A stretch of DNA of 64,000 nucleotides, from assembly GCA_946902875.1 (NCBI GenBank), contig OX336344.1, positions 17,753,791 to 17,817,790 of the forward strand, read 5' to 3'. Of this stretch, positions 9,894 to 19,852 are shown one piece after another; positions within the stretch are counted from its first letter, which is position 1, and each line of letters opens with the position of its first letter. The position numbers and the translations under genes were made by a program. The stretch comes from Nematopogon swammerdamellus (lineage: Eukaryota > Arthropoda > Insecta > Lepidoptera > Adelidae). Under the pieces are notes generated by a model. The model saw only the letters and a list, made by a program, of their open reading frames with translations, made no database searches and had not been told where the DNA came from.

Positions 9894-9966
9894 CACGCCG
9901 ACCGGATTCGAACCTCGGACCTCTCGCATGAGAAGCCGATGCCGAAACCATTCGGCCACCCGCCGC
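9894..9966 (-). other. tRNA-like sequence, probably a SINE head
   Basis: The minus strand reads 'GGTGGCCGAATGG' (A-box-like), 'CTTCTCATGCGAGAGG' (anticodon-arm-like) and GGTTCGAATCC (a perfect B box), about 73 nt long. The anticodon stem pairs poorly and the acceptor stem is not clean. Downstream is a TTTTTT tract. This is more probably the pol III promoter of a tRNA-derived SINE or a tRNA pseudogene than a working tRNA. Confidence 0.55.
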
Positions 9967-9978
9967 TTATTGTGAAGT

Positions 9979-10268
9979 TTTTTTTTAATGTAAACTGACA
10001 CGGTTTGCTACATCACCTACAACATCCGTGATGTCAGCCCATAACACCGGATGAACTTGGTGCCACGACAGTGCACCTCAACTCAAACTATTAACATAGC
10101 CGTTTCGACCGAACTTTCATTCAGTGCGGTGATAGCAACCCGGCCAGGTTAAACCCTACCACCTAGTAATATAAGAAGGGAGTCATGTCCCTTAGTAGCC
10201 TTTTACGACAGACACGGGGAGAGATGCAGTGGGGCTATTCTTTAAAGTACCGGCCCCATACGGTACAA
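9979..10268 (-). mobile_element. SINE, head-1 + body-X
   Basis: T-tract, 'ATGTAAACTGACACGG', body-X with an internal deletion before 'ACTCAAACTATTAACATAGC', then head-1 ending in AGTACCGGCCCCATACGGTA on plus. No head-2. Confidence 0.85.
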
Positions 10269-10599
10269 AAGGTAAAATGTATGCATTGTATGACAATGGC
10301 CATTCTGGGTGTATATCAATTTATATGTATTCGAATTTTCGCCCGGGATCTAGGTACCTATATATTCGTCTACATTCGCCCATATTCATGTTAGTGCAAT
10401 ATTTATTTTGGGCGCCCTATTTAGGCTTATTGCTGGGCTCGGTCGCTTGAGGTAAATACAAGGGTATATATCGGCAAGGAGTTACCTACTCGCTGAGTAG
10501 GGAGCGAGTGCTTACTGCCAGATGCTGTCACGTTTCCGGATGTAATATTGGAACAGGCGGTTGGAGTTGTGACAGAAGCATTGATAAGGGAAAGTATTT

Positions 10600-10692
10600 C
10601 GCAAAAGAAGCACTGACCATGGCACCTAGTTCACCAAGTTGTGATATGCTGACATCACGGGCTTAGTATGTGATGTAGCCAAACGTGTCAGC
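10600..10692 (+). mobile_element. SINE body-X, 3' fragment
   Basis: GCACTGACCATGGCACCTAG to GTAGCCAAACGTGTCAG, without an A-tail. It matches the 3' third of body-X. Confidence 0.75.
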
Positions 10693-10702
10693 AGTACATA
10701 TA

Positions 10703-10835
10703 GTATAGAGTTTAATGACCCAATCACGGGAATACAGCGTAAATTAACGAATTTCGATCTTGAGGGTCAATTTTGGTGGAAAAATTACGTATCAATGGAA
10801 AGGGCTCGTTTTAAGAAATACAAATATATTTCATG
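10703..10835 (+). repeat. Fragment of the 'GGTTCCGTA...' repeat family, second type
   Basis: GTATAGAGTTTAATGACCCA, 'cacgggaatacagcgtaaattaac' and GAAAGGGCTCGTTTTAAG match 62690-62840 in order, including the distance between motifs. Confidence 0.6.
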
Positions 10836-10877
10836 TTCGTTTAGGCTTTATCGCTGTTACAAATTATAGTAATATTT

Positions 10878-11424
10878 TCAGTTTTTTTTATGGATAGCGC
10901 GACATGTGGCATCGTTTCACCTACAAGTAGGTGTCTAACGATGCCCATGAACATTCTGTGATACACGGGGTTTGCGAATGTCATGCCAGCCTGACAAGAG
11001 CCTTTTCACGCCCCTTTTGAAAACCCCCAGGCTGTACTTGGGAGGAAATAGATGGGCAGGGAGTGCGTTCCACATTTTTCCGGTTCTGTGAAAAAATACC
11101 TACAGAACCGGTTGGTGCGCATCTAAGTGGTTCTAAGTGACGGGACACCGTAGTGTCACCCCCTGTCGCACGGCACGACGCTGGATTGAGTCTGGCGGCG
11201 CAAGCTGGTATTTAGCTGAGCCATCCCACAAGTGCGAGCAGTACTCCAAGCAGGACCTAACCTGTATTTTATACAGCGTCAGTTTTTGGCCCGGCGTGAA
11301 GTACCGCCGCACCTTGTTCAGTACGCCCAGATTTTTTAAGGACCGCTTGACGTTGCCCTCAATGTGGCGCCGGTAGGTCATGTCGTGCGACAGTTTGACA
11401 CCGAGGACCTCGAGGTGGTCGCTG
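10878..11424 (-). pseudogene. CR1/Zenon-like LINE, C-terminal RT region and 3' UTR
   Basis: The minus-strand frame from about 11424 gives DHLEVLGVKLSHDMTY, then RRHIEGNVKRSLKNLGVLNK, RRYFTPGQKLTLYK, 'CLEYCSHLWDGSAKYQLAP' and SIQRRAV. This is the conserved region following the RT core in CR1/Jockey-type LINEs. A shift follows after QRRAV. The 3' UTR (10878-11130) holds GCGACATGTGGCATCG and matches 5983-6180. Compared with the 6-kb copy the coding part is longer uninterrupted (about 97 codons). It is 5'-truncated and not functional. Confidence 0.85.
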
Positions 11425-12404
11425 GTCGTGGTCGTGGTCGGTTACGCGGTATATTACAAAGCTACACTTACATTCGTCGTCAACAGAGAAGACAGCATGG
11501 TACTCTCATCGTCATGGGCTCCTCTACTGGCGATACACGGCTCGGGTGGTAATCAGCATCAAGCTCTGGCGGCTATAGACACAGTGAGCTACGTGTGCAT
11601 ACCTATTCCAGCAGGAGATGTCGAACCTACCCGCATCGGCCGAAGTACCCGCTCATCGCTACAATCTACGTCAGCGGCGAGCGGCAGTTGACATCAGACT
11701 GGACAACGTGTCGGGTGTCCTCCAGGTCGTCGCAGTTCCGCGAGTCCTGATGATACCCCCAGAACGAGGGACGAAACGTCGACGAATGTAAGTCGCTTTG
11801 TAATAAACCGCGTAACCGAAAACATTACGATAACAACATATATTTTTGGCTGTGCTGTAGAAAGAGGCGGGTGGCAGGGGAAGTGGGGGAGGGGAGAGGG
11901 AGGGAGGGGGGGAGGGGTGGTTCGTTTGAGGTATACCCCTCCCGCGAAAGGGGAAGGGGTAAGTGGGGGAGGCAAAAAGTAATATGACTCAGTGAGGGGA
12001 GACGGGGCATAGAAGGGGGTGCTATGAAAGGGGGGGGGGGGGGGGGGGATAAGTATCTCCTGAATACTCCCCCCTCCTCCTTCATTGGAGATATGTAATT
12101 ATGCACTTTTCGGTACTTATCAGTTTACTACACAAAAAATAAGATATAAAAAAAATTAGGATTGCCTCTTCTCCGGCTTATAAAAACACTCTAGGGAATA
12201 GCCATACTAACTAGCTATACTTTTGTCGGGGCGATGAATTTTGTACTAAATTTTAAATTTAACTAATATTTGGGTATCTTTAAAAGAACATTTCTCCAAA
12301 AGTATAAGTCTCCGGCAAACAATTATTTTTGATAATAATTCCTTAGACCCTCCCTCACCTACCATTCCCAGCTAACAGCAATCTTCTACTAAACCCGCCT
12401 CTTT
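11425..12404. other. Gene-less; G-rich purine tract at 11860-12070
   Basis: About 11860-12070 consists of repeated GGGGAAGTGGGGGAGG-like runs and an 18-base G run (12031-12048), with many blocks of four or more G that could form G-quadruplexes. Long proline/serine open frames here (11694-11975 and 11825-12106, minus) are composition artefacts. The GC-richer part 11440-11700 has an open plus frame (11380-11691) that starts inside LINE sequence and shows no domain I recognise. Confidence 0.5.
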
Positions 12405-12478
12405 CTACAGCGCACCCATATTTTTTGTTACGGAACCATCTCCACGCGAGTTCAACTCGCACTTGACCGCTTTATTTT
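12405..12478 (+). repeat. 3' end of the 'TACGGAACC' repeat family
   Basis: TTACGGAACCATCTCC is followed by GCGAGTTCAACTCGC, a short hairpin, and ACTTGACCG plus a T-rich end. It matches the end of the copies at 22157-22512 and 43612-44020. Confidence 0.6.
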
Positions 12479-12604
12479 TCAATATTTTTTAGACTTTCTT
12501 ATTGTTAGGTATTATTATGGGTGTTATTATTTATTGGTCAGACACGCTCTCCGTGACTATGGATGGAAGTGGGATTTTGATTTTTTTTTATCTGCACAAA
12601 TATT

Positions 12605-12730
12605 GTTTTACATTGCCGTACTGAATGTAATATGGCCACGTAACAGCCTCGGCTGTGTATCTAGTTCAGTATAGCCAGCAATCCAAAGGAACCTACCTTC
12701 TCTGAGGTGTTATGGCTGGTTGGAGCAAAA
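12605..12730 (+). mobile_element. SINE family E, partial
   Basis: GTACTGAATGTAATATGGCC, 'CCTCGGCTGTGTATC', CAGTATAGCCAGCAATCC and 'CCTTCTCTGAGGTGTTATGG' match the central part of 9569-9840 in the opposite orientation. Confidence 0.6.
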
Positions 12731-12763
12731 AACAAACTTGATATAATATAATGTTATATTATA

Positions 12764-14236
12764 CAGGGTGTCCCAGAAACCGACGATAATCCTTTAACAG
12801 GAGATAGGGCTGCTAATTACCTCTCAGAATATCTAATTTTAGGTTTAGTAAAAATGGCTTAGTTTTTGAGATATTGTCATTTTTGTAAAAATCAAAAATT
12901 TTCTCCCTCAGCTCATTTTTTTAAATGCCACAAGTATAAATGTAAGATTTTCTTAAATCTCGTTTTTGTCAAATATTCCTGAAAAGAAAGGCTTTCACAC
13001 GGTATAATTTATTTTTTCATGTTTAATCCTGTTTAGCTGAAAAACGACTTAAGAGCCACATGGTAAAATTTTTTCAGCCTCATCCCTTGAGTTTGGCCCT
13101 TCGCGGTGAAAAAAAAAATTACTACACTAAAGTGGCATTATGCAAGAAAAATACGCCCATCTAATGTAGTTTTTAAAATGGTACATCACTTACCGATTTG
13201 CCCAATAATTTATGAAATATTGTTATTTAACTGCAAAAAGACCTCGGAATTTGATAACTGTTCTACCTACTACGAATTGGAATAAAATAAACACTTGAAG
13301 TAATTGGTCTTTATTAACCTGTTAAAGTTTTTTAAGTTTACGGGAAACCGGTGGAAAACTTGATAGAGCTCAAAGAAATAATTACGGCAGTTGCTCAGGT
13401 TTTTTTTTATGTAAACTGACATGGTTGGCTATATCACCTACAACATCCGTGATGTCAGCCCATAACACCGGGTGAACTTGGTGCCACGTCAGTGCTTCCC
13501 ATCGGTCGTGCCGACTATAGTCAACTGGACGGAAAACACAAACTATTTACATAGCATAGGTGGACGTATCTGCACTTGCATCGAGTAGGTACTTGCTCGA
13601 CGCATCAACCGGGCATTTGTGAGAAGATGTCGAGCTAGCATTTGTGCAGGTTGTAAACAATTTGAACATCTACTTTAACAGATTAATAAAGACCAATTTA
13701 CTTTAAGTGTTTATTTTATTCCAATTCGTACTTGGTAGAACGGTTATCAAATTCCGAGGTCCTTTTGCAGTTAAATAACAATATCTCATAAATTATTGGG
13801 CAAATCGATAAGTGATGTACCATTTTAAAAACTACATTAGATGGGCGTATTTTTCTTGCATAATGCCACTTTAGTGTAGTAATTTTTTTTTCACCGCGAA
13901 GGGCCAAACTCAAGGGATGAGGCTGAAAAAATTTTAACATGTGGCTCTTAAGTCGTTTTTCAGCTAAACAGGATTAAACATGAAAAAATAAATTATACCG
14001 TGTGAAAGCCTTACTTTTCAGGAATATTTGACAAAAACGAGATTTAAGAAAATCTTACATTTGTACTTGTGGCATTTAAAAAAATGAGCTGAGGGAGAAA
14101 ATTTTTGATTTTTACAAAAATGACAATATCTCAAAAACTAAGCCATTTTTACTAAACCTAAAATTAGATATTCTGAGAGGTAATTAGCAGCCCTATCTCC
14201 TGTTAAAGGATTATCGTCGGTTTCTGGGACACCCTG
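12764..14236. mobile_element. 1.47-kb element with ~565-bp terminal inverted repeats and TA duplication
   Basis: The left end CAGGGTGTCCCAGAAACC (12764) and right end (complement, ending 14236) are both flanked by TA, the target used by Tc1/mariner-type elements. Arms run 12764-13328 and 13672-14236 and pair almost continuously. The interior (13329-13671) has no transposase and contains a body-X SINE. It is therefore a non-autonomous, long-inverted-repeat element. The frame 13716-13940 (-) lies wholly inside an arm. Superfamily is inferred only from the TA. Confidence 0.85.
13400..13553 (-). mobile_element. SINE body-X nested in the inverted-repeat element
   Basis: A T-tract, ATGTAAACTGACATGGTTGG and body-X to 'CACAAACTATTTACATAGC', where it stops abruptly. 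It lies in the central loop of 12764-14236 and is absent from both arms, so it inserted after the arms formed. Confidence 0.8.
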
Positions 14237-14539
14237 TATATATTTTTTCATATATATTTTTTATATATATTTTCAGCTAACAATGAAATCAAGCTACCTA
14301 ACAATTTTATAAATTCACAATAAGGCAAAATTAATTATGATGTTCTGAAAATCTGCTTTTCTTAACCCTCGTGATACCAATATTATCTCATGCTCCTTCA
14401 CCTTTGCCTTTATGTACACTTAGAGGTTCTGCAGAGGCCGCGCGGATGAGAGTACTGACCTGACTAACAGCTCAGAGGTTAAAAGGTCGCCATTGCAGCG
14501 AACAACCCTGATCGACCTCATATCGCATAATATTTCCAC

Positions 14540-15022
14540 CACGCGATTGCAGAGCTGCTTCGACCGATATTTAATTCAGTGCGATGGTATCAATCCGAAC
14601 GGGATAAACCCTACCATCTTTATTCTCTATTCTTCGCTTTTCGTTCACCGTTCACCGTTCTTCGTTCTTCGTTCACCGTTCTTCGTTCTTCGTACTTCGT
14701 TCTTCGTTTTTCGTTCTCCGTTCTTTGTTCTCCGTTCTTTGTTCTTAATTGTTCTTTCTTCGTTCTTCGCCGACCTTCTTTGTTCTTCGTTCTTTATTCT
14801 TTATTCTTCATTCATCGTGCACTACAGTTAAATTTGTCATTATTTTGTTTTTACAATTCGCTTCGATTAGATACACCTAATGAGGGAAGAAGGGGAGGGG
14901 CCTACAGTTTTGCGTGAAATCCGAACCATGGTCGAACGGTCACGCATCAAAGTTCTGACGGCGCCCGGATGTGCTTAACTTCACGATTGGATGTCGATAC
15001 ATTGAACAGCCGATGCTGACAA
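14540..15022 (-). mobile_element. SINE head-2 + body-X interrupted by a minisatellite
   Basis: TTCGACCGATATTTAATTCA to GATAAACCCTACCATC (14555-14620) is the middle of body-X on the minus strand. The next SINE segment (GGGCCTACAGTTTTGCGTG, the B-box region 'ATCCGAACCATGG', and GGATGTGCTTAACTTC) resumes only at about 14885. The gap is filled by the GTTCTTC minisatellite. The head-2 half is degenerate. The 3' end of body-X is missing. Confidence 0.65.
14622..14815 (+). repeat. CGTTCTT minisatellite
   Basis: About 190 bp of imperfect 7-bp units, mostly TTCGTTC and TTCTTCG, with interspersed ACCG variants. The overlapping frames at 14493-14831 and 14579-14917 encode only Ser/Phe/Arg repeats from it and are not genes. 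Confidence 0.8.
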
Positions 15023-15354
15023 AAGTGTTCAATCCTAATGAATCATAACCCGACGATTATCTATCTACAAATTGCACGCATTTGCTCCAAATTCCCATCC
15101 GACCGGCGCGAGGCAGTTAAAACCGGATGAAACCGTTCGAAACTGGCTGGAATCGTTATCGAGGTGTCGTATTGTGATTGAACGTTGCACCGGGACTCGA
15201 GAGCGGAGCCGCGTCACACTGCAACTCCCTAATGAGTGCAATTAGAACGAGTTCACCTCGTCTACTACCCCATACATGCAGACCGTAAGTATATAGACGC
15301 GCCAGTTACCGAAGGTAGTGCCAACTTGCTGTAGACTTGCCTTCTGTGGAGATA
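15023..15354. other. No gene recognised
   Basis: Moderate GC content with no motif I can assign. Confidence 0.4.
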
Positions 15355-15670
15355 AAAACCGGCCAAGTGCGAGTCCGACTCACGCAACTAGGTTTCCGCA
15401 CCACAAAAAAATAACCATTGAAAAAAAACACGTTTATTGTATGGGGACCCCCCTTAATTTTTGACCTTTTTCGATCGATGTTTTATTCTAGTGACCGCTT
15501 TACCATTACTCAGGCATTTCACAGGTGAACAATTGGTTCTCGTAGCCTGTTTTATAGGTACTACCATCGCCGATGCTCCGAATAACTAACTGGCTTCTCT
15601 CATCGCTCCTGCCCCGATCCGTATCCGCCATACTCGTCGGAATCGCTCGGAACATCCGTAAGTAAAATTA
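15355..15670 (-). repeat. 'TTGGCCGG' repeat family, minus-strand copy
   Basis: Starts AACCGGCCAAGTGCGAGTCC on plus, with GAGTCCGACTC forming the family's terminal hairpin. It continues with TTTCCGCACCACAAAAAAA and 'TGTATGGGGACCCCCCTTAA'. The 52850-52940 copy has the same terminal motifs in the opposite orientation. The internal part differs from the 22-kb copy, so this is a second subfamily. Confidence 0.6.
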
Positions 15671-15904
15671 AAAAATTCTAATATAAATTTTGGCGCACCG
15701 ACCAACAGAAATATGTACAATTATAAAAGGTAGGTATATCCGTATTTTTTCCACTCCTGGAGCAAGGTTTCAATTATTGCTCAGCCCTTTGAAGAAATAT
15801 CGCGATAGGTAGGCAACCTAGAACCATCCAGAGATATGCCACATTTAATTAGTAAAAACTGTAAGCCAATCGGTTTAGCCGTTTTAGCAGCGGTTTACCC
15901 GACA

Positions 15905-16112
15905 GACATTCAGACAGATGGATAGCCAGAAAGACAAACATACGGACAAATCGACAGATATATGGACAGTGAAGGAGACGGATAGCCAGATAGAAGAACA
16001 AACGGACAAACCGACATACATACAGACTGACAGTCGGACAGACAGTCAGATGGACAAACGGACAAAGCGAAAGACAGACTGGCAGTCGGACAGACAGACA
16101 GACAGACGGCGT
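15905..16112 (+). repeat. GACAGACAGACGGACA-type minisatellite
   Basis: About 200 bp of imperfect 4-8 bp units (gaca, gacg, gata). The frames at 15849-16352 (-) and 15918-16148 (+) are low-complexity translations of it and I do not regard them as genes. Confidence 0.8.
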
Positions 16113-16500
16113 CAAACTGACAAATTGTATAATATTACAGAAGAGTAGCAAGTAAAAGGGCACATCTAAATATTTACTCCAACACAACACTATAGTACGA
16201 GTGCCATAGCCATTAGTGCTCCCCTGTCTATTATAGCCAGCGTGGACGATTGTCTCCGTAAGTATGTGTTCTCGCGTGATCGTCTGGGGGTAGAATCCTT
16301 TAGAATATTTTTTATTTAGAATTCCAGTTTTAATGAGACACTTTGGATGCACTTTTTGGATGACTGCTTACTAATACTTGGTGGCCAATTGTTGGTTCCT
16401 CTGCTGGTCTACTTTGCTTCTTTTCCAGATTAATGAGAAGCACGGAATAGTCGGAAGGGCTCTCCTTTAGAAGAAATAAAATAAAATAATATGCACTAGT
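16113..16500. other. No gene recognised
   Basis: AT-rich sequence between a minisatellite and a LINE 3' end. Confidence 0.4.
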
Positions 16501-16504
16501 TCTC

Positions 16505-16860
16505 TTTTTTTAATGGACGACCGGGAACGGGTGGCTGTGCCCAAAAGTTCAAAGCAAGATTAAGACACAGCCAATAAAACCACTCCTCGCGAAACCACGC
16601 TCAGAGAGGCGCCATGCCAGCTACAAGGCGGACAAAGAGGTCGTTGTCTAATTTATTAACATGCCTTTTAAAGTTTCCCAGGTTATAAGGTGTTGGGGAA
16701 CACGCTCGCCGGGAGACCGTTCCATGTTTTTGCCGCACGGCACAGGAAGGACTGCAAAAAGCGTTGCGTTCTCAGAAGTTGTGTGTCAACAACATATGGA
16801 TGTTCCGAGCGAACCGGCGGGTGTGGCCAATCGAAACTATTTGCCATCTCAGTGCTTCCC
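16505..16860 (-). mobile_element. LINE 3' end, 'GAGCGTGGTTTCGCGAGG' family
   Basis: On minus the 3' end reads 'GAGCGTGGTTTCGCGAGGAG', then TTATTGGCTGTGTCTTAATC and CACAGCCACCCGTTCCCGG followed by an A-rich tail. The same terminal segment occurs at 31635-31705, 34785-35060 (-), 53556-53690 and 56955-57055. The upstream segment has 'GGAACGGTCTCCCGGCGAG', known to me from CR1-like LINE 3' regions of insects, where it follows the RT ORF. Family assignment is tentative. Confidence 0.55.
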
Positions 16861-17238
16861 CTGTTGTTCTATCGCTTCTTCTATCGAGATTATTTGTATT
16901 TCCATTTTTATTATATATTTTATATATGTGTATGTATTTTCTCTCAACTAGCAACTGACCGAGCAAGCATCCTCTCAGTTCAGAAAATTACTCGCGAAGA
17001 AATATTAAACGAGTCCAAATTTCCAGAGAATAGCCGCATAAAGCGAACTGACGAAATCGTGTTATCCTCAAAACTTCTTGGGCAATGGAATAAAAAATAT
17101 AGAAGAGGCATAAATTCGACGAGAACGTGAAAAGTCGTTAACATAGTGTTCACAAAGACTAAATTTCAAAATAAGCATATGTATTTTTTTCTTTACGGGT
17201 TTTTCTTTCTTCCTTCTATAGTTTGGTAAAGAGATCTG

Positions 17239-17545
17239 TATGAGTTATGACCCAAACAAAAGTTCACGTGACAGATGGATAGATCTCACCGAGACCTGAA
17301 GTTTGAGTACCAACACGATGGGTCTAGCACCAGTGGTTCTCGAGTTATGACCAAAACAAAATTTCACGTGACAGATGGATAGATCTCACCGAGACCTGAA
17401 GTTTGAGTACCAACACGATGGGTCTAGCACCAGTGGTTCTCGAGTTATGACCAAAACAAAAGTTCATGTGACAGATGGATAGATCACACCGAGGCCTGAA
17501 GTTTGAGTACCAACACGATGGGTCTAGCACCAGTGGTTCTCGAAT
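17239..17545 (+). repeat. 100-bp tandem repeat, three units
   Basis: GTTCTCGAGTTATGACC recurs at 17336 and 17436 and, slightly changed, at 17536, an exact 100-bp period. Each unit has GTGACAGATGGATAGATC, CCGAGACCTGAAGTTTGAG and CACGATGGGTCTAGCACCAG. The units are nearly identical, so the array is young. A partial fourth unit runs into the RTE fragment at 17566. Repeated frames at 17345-17572 (-) are shadows. Confidence 0.9.
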
Positions 17546-17565
17546 TATGATATGACCAAAACAAA

Positions 17566-17890
17566 AGTTCATGACGAATTTTCGTCAAAAAATCCTAAGC
17601 CTTCTAGTTCTTTTAAATGCTGGGTATGGAATTTTGCGGGCAATGTCCGCGGTCCTCGCAACACCTCTGCTCCAGTCCTTCCGGCCTTCAGCGGTACGGA
17701 ACCACTTTTTTCGCCGACGTACTTAATGTCGTCGTCCCACCGGGCGGGTGGTCTTCCCACTTTCCGTTTCCCTGTCCACGGCCGCCAGTGTAGGACACGG
17801 ATACTCCAAAGGTCGTCAACTATTCGACTGACGTGCCCAGCCCAATGCCACCTCAGCTTAGCCACCCGGTGTCCAATATCGACTACATTG
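17566..17890 (-). pseudogene. RTE-type LINE, C-terminal ORF fragment
   Basis: The minus strand encodes 'RWHWAGHVSRIVDDLW', 'VLHWRPWTGKRKVGRPP' and 'RWDDDIKYVG', the conserved C-terminal segment of RTE-clade LINE polyproteins. It loses frame after 'VGEKSGS', where related copies continue into 'WFRTAEGREDW'. The upstream RT and endonuclease domains are absent. It abuts the 100-bp tandem array. Confidence 0.85.
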
Positions 17891-17910
17891 GTGCGTCGGC
17901 GGATATATTA

Positions 17911-18421
17911 ATTAATTAATTAATTTATTTTATTTTTATATTTTATATTCAGGGATAAAATTACTACGTACATCAAATATTTAAATAGTAGGAAATTAAT
18001 TACTACTAAATTACTAAAACATTTCATATATATTTCATAGACTTAAGTACCGAATACTGTACAATACTGTATCGATACATTTAATGCACGGTTACAGCAC
18101 TATGCATGGAACGAGGGAGCACGGAGACAGAATTTAAAAAAAATCTTTAAAAATATAATTAAGACATTTACAGTATATTTACCGATGATATGTTACTCCA
18201 TTGTTCTTCCAGTTTACTTTCACAGTTCGGTTTTTACATGTTTTCACGCAACAGACCGTCATTTTGGGAAAAACATTCCATATGTCGCGCGTGCCTCGGT
18301 CGACGATGCACTGTCGGTCGGATCGCGAGCGCACGACGAGTATGGTCACAAAGTGACCATATTGCCGCCACGCGCGCCCGCCTCCTTCACACTTCTAGCT
18401 ATTACTTAGGATTTCTGTGGT
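17911..18421. other. No gene recognised
   Basis: Starts with a short ATTA microsatellite (17908-17925), then AT-rich sequence. A GC-richer patch at 18280-18390 has no recognised domain in any frame. Confidence 0.4.
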
Positions 18422-18537
18422 GGTAGGGTTGAAGTGTTCGGATTGGCAGCACAGCACTGAATGAAACGTTGTTGAATAAAGCGGCTATGTAAATAGTTCG
18501 TGTTTTCCGTTCAATTCACTGTAGCCGAGTGTGGTTA
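18422..18537 (+). mobile_element. SINE body-X, middle fragment
   Basis: GCACTGAATGAAACGTTGTT to 'TTCGTGTTTTCCGTTCAATTC' and GTAGCCGAG match the centre of body-X with the usual spacing. Both ends are missing. Confidence 0.75.
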
Positions 18538-18604
18538 AAAATCAGTGTATTTTTAAGATTCATTACGGTCTACTCGCCGTCATAATTATCGTGCTTGTAT
18601 GAAG

Positions 18605-18648
18605 TTTTGATCCGATGGACGTGGGTTCGAATCCCGCTTGTGCAAATG
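18605..18648 (+). other. tRNA-like 3' half (B box)
   Basis: GTGGGTTCGAATCCCGC contains a perfect B box within a T-arm-like 5-bp stem. No matching A box or acceptor stem is visible 40-60 bp upstream. It may be a tRNA-derived repeat fragment. A similar GTGGGTTTGAATCCCGC is at 20640-20656. Confidence 0.45.
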
Positions 18649-18679
18649 TGTTTTTTCTTTTTCTTTTAAACTATCCCGC

Positions 18680-18728
18680 TTACGCGGTGGTACGGAACCT
18701 TCGGTACGCGAGTCCGACTCGGTTTTTT
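18680..18728 (+). repeat. Fragment of the 'TACGGAACC' repeat 3' end
   Basis: GGTACGGAACCTTCGGTACG followed by CGAGTCCGACTCGG, the family's terminal hairpin, and a T-tract. Confidence 0.6.
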
Positions 18729-19482
18729 ATGTACAGTTTTTCTTCAAATTGTGTGCACTGTAGTGTACTGTATAAAAATGCACTCAATTCTACATGTATG
18801 ACAATGGCCGTTCTTATCATAGAATTCTTTGTTCTCGGATAATTTTCAGTTTTCGCCTATAAAAGTTCCGTGTTTATTTTCCCGGAAAGCTCACTGATTG
18901 GCTGACCAATAAGTAAGTGGCAAAAAATAAAGGCGAAGAAGTAGGAGCGCACGTGTTGTCTCATGTTTTGTGGCGTTAATCTCAATGACCCCAGCCCCCG
19001 GTGCCTGCGAAGATAAAGCCTCAAATTTATGGCACTTGAAGCAGCTTGGGGAGTTTACGTGTGTTCTGTCGACACTATGAACGGGTTGAAAGGCTAACGT
19101 GCGCTATGTCAATAAAACAAAACTTAAAGAGTATTTTTTTTTTATTTTAATTCCGTGACGAAAATGAAGATTAAGTTGAGATTCAACGTCTATTAGAAGT
19201 GAAGAACGTAATTTGTTTTTACGTATGTATTTTGATTGAAAATCATGCAAAAAACATTTATCTTGTGTCTTAGGTATCTTACTGATGTAATTTTACAAGA
19301 AACATAATATTTGCATAGACTGAAAACAAAAACAAACAAAAATGTATTTAATGTTTGTGGGGTGAATTTTGAACCAAAGGAACGGTAGGTCCAATGGGTT
19401 GGATGAAGGAATAGCCATAATAGGTAATAAGTCCGCACTTGCCAGTTGCCACACATGAAGTCAGTGGAAGTATTGTTATATA
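18729..19482. other. No gene recognised
   Basis: AT-rich sequence. The open frame 19193-19456 (-) has no recognisable domain. Confidence 0.4.
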
Positions 19483-19852
19483 TGTCGGAGTGTGAGCTCA
19501 GGAGCGTTTGACAAGGTTCCTGGCTATGGTCGTGAGGGGGTGCGGCGTGCGAGGAGAGGAAAGGACAAGCGCGCGCGACGCGTGGCTGACCAATAACAGT
19601 CTAACCTCGGACGTGCCTGTTTCGCGGCGCATGCGCGCAGCCTCCACGAACTTGCCAGCTTACATCTGCGACTATGGTCTTCCTGATTGTATCTGTTGTT
19701 AAGTGTACCTACCTGGAAAGTGCATAGTGTCTTGTGTAAGGGTTGCTCGAGCTACAGCGCCTACACCCTAGTTGAAGAGGATTGGGCGGAAATGAAGGCT
19801 GTCCTGCCGCCCAACCCTGCCGCCCAAGAAGCCTAGCCTGTCTGCTCCGACA
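19483..19852 (+). mobile_element. Probable LTR (370 bp) and start of internal region
   Basis: Begins TGTCGGAG and ends CTCCGACA, perfect 8-bp inverted termini with the canonical TG...CA of LTRs. It is followed at once by TCAGAAGTGGGATAAG. The flanks do not show a 5-bp duplication, so this is more likely the 5' LTR of a truncated element than a solo LTR. Internal sequence is interrupted by a LINE 3' end (CAGCCACCCATGC) at about 19920. No gag or pol ORF is present. Confidence 0.5.

Noticed and set aside
9894..9966. Functional tRNA gene
   Set aside because: The B box is perfect but the anticodon stem and acceptor stem pair poorly, and the sequence lies among SINEs; called tRNA-like only.
11694..12106. 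Proline-rich minus-strand ORFs
   Set aside because: They come from the G-rich purine tract on plus; the frame has no non-repeat portion resembling a protein.
15849..16352. 167-codon minus-strand ORF with Cys-Leu-Ser-Val repeats
   Set aside because: It is the translation of the GACAG minisatellite; periodicity follows the DNA repeat, not a protein repeat.
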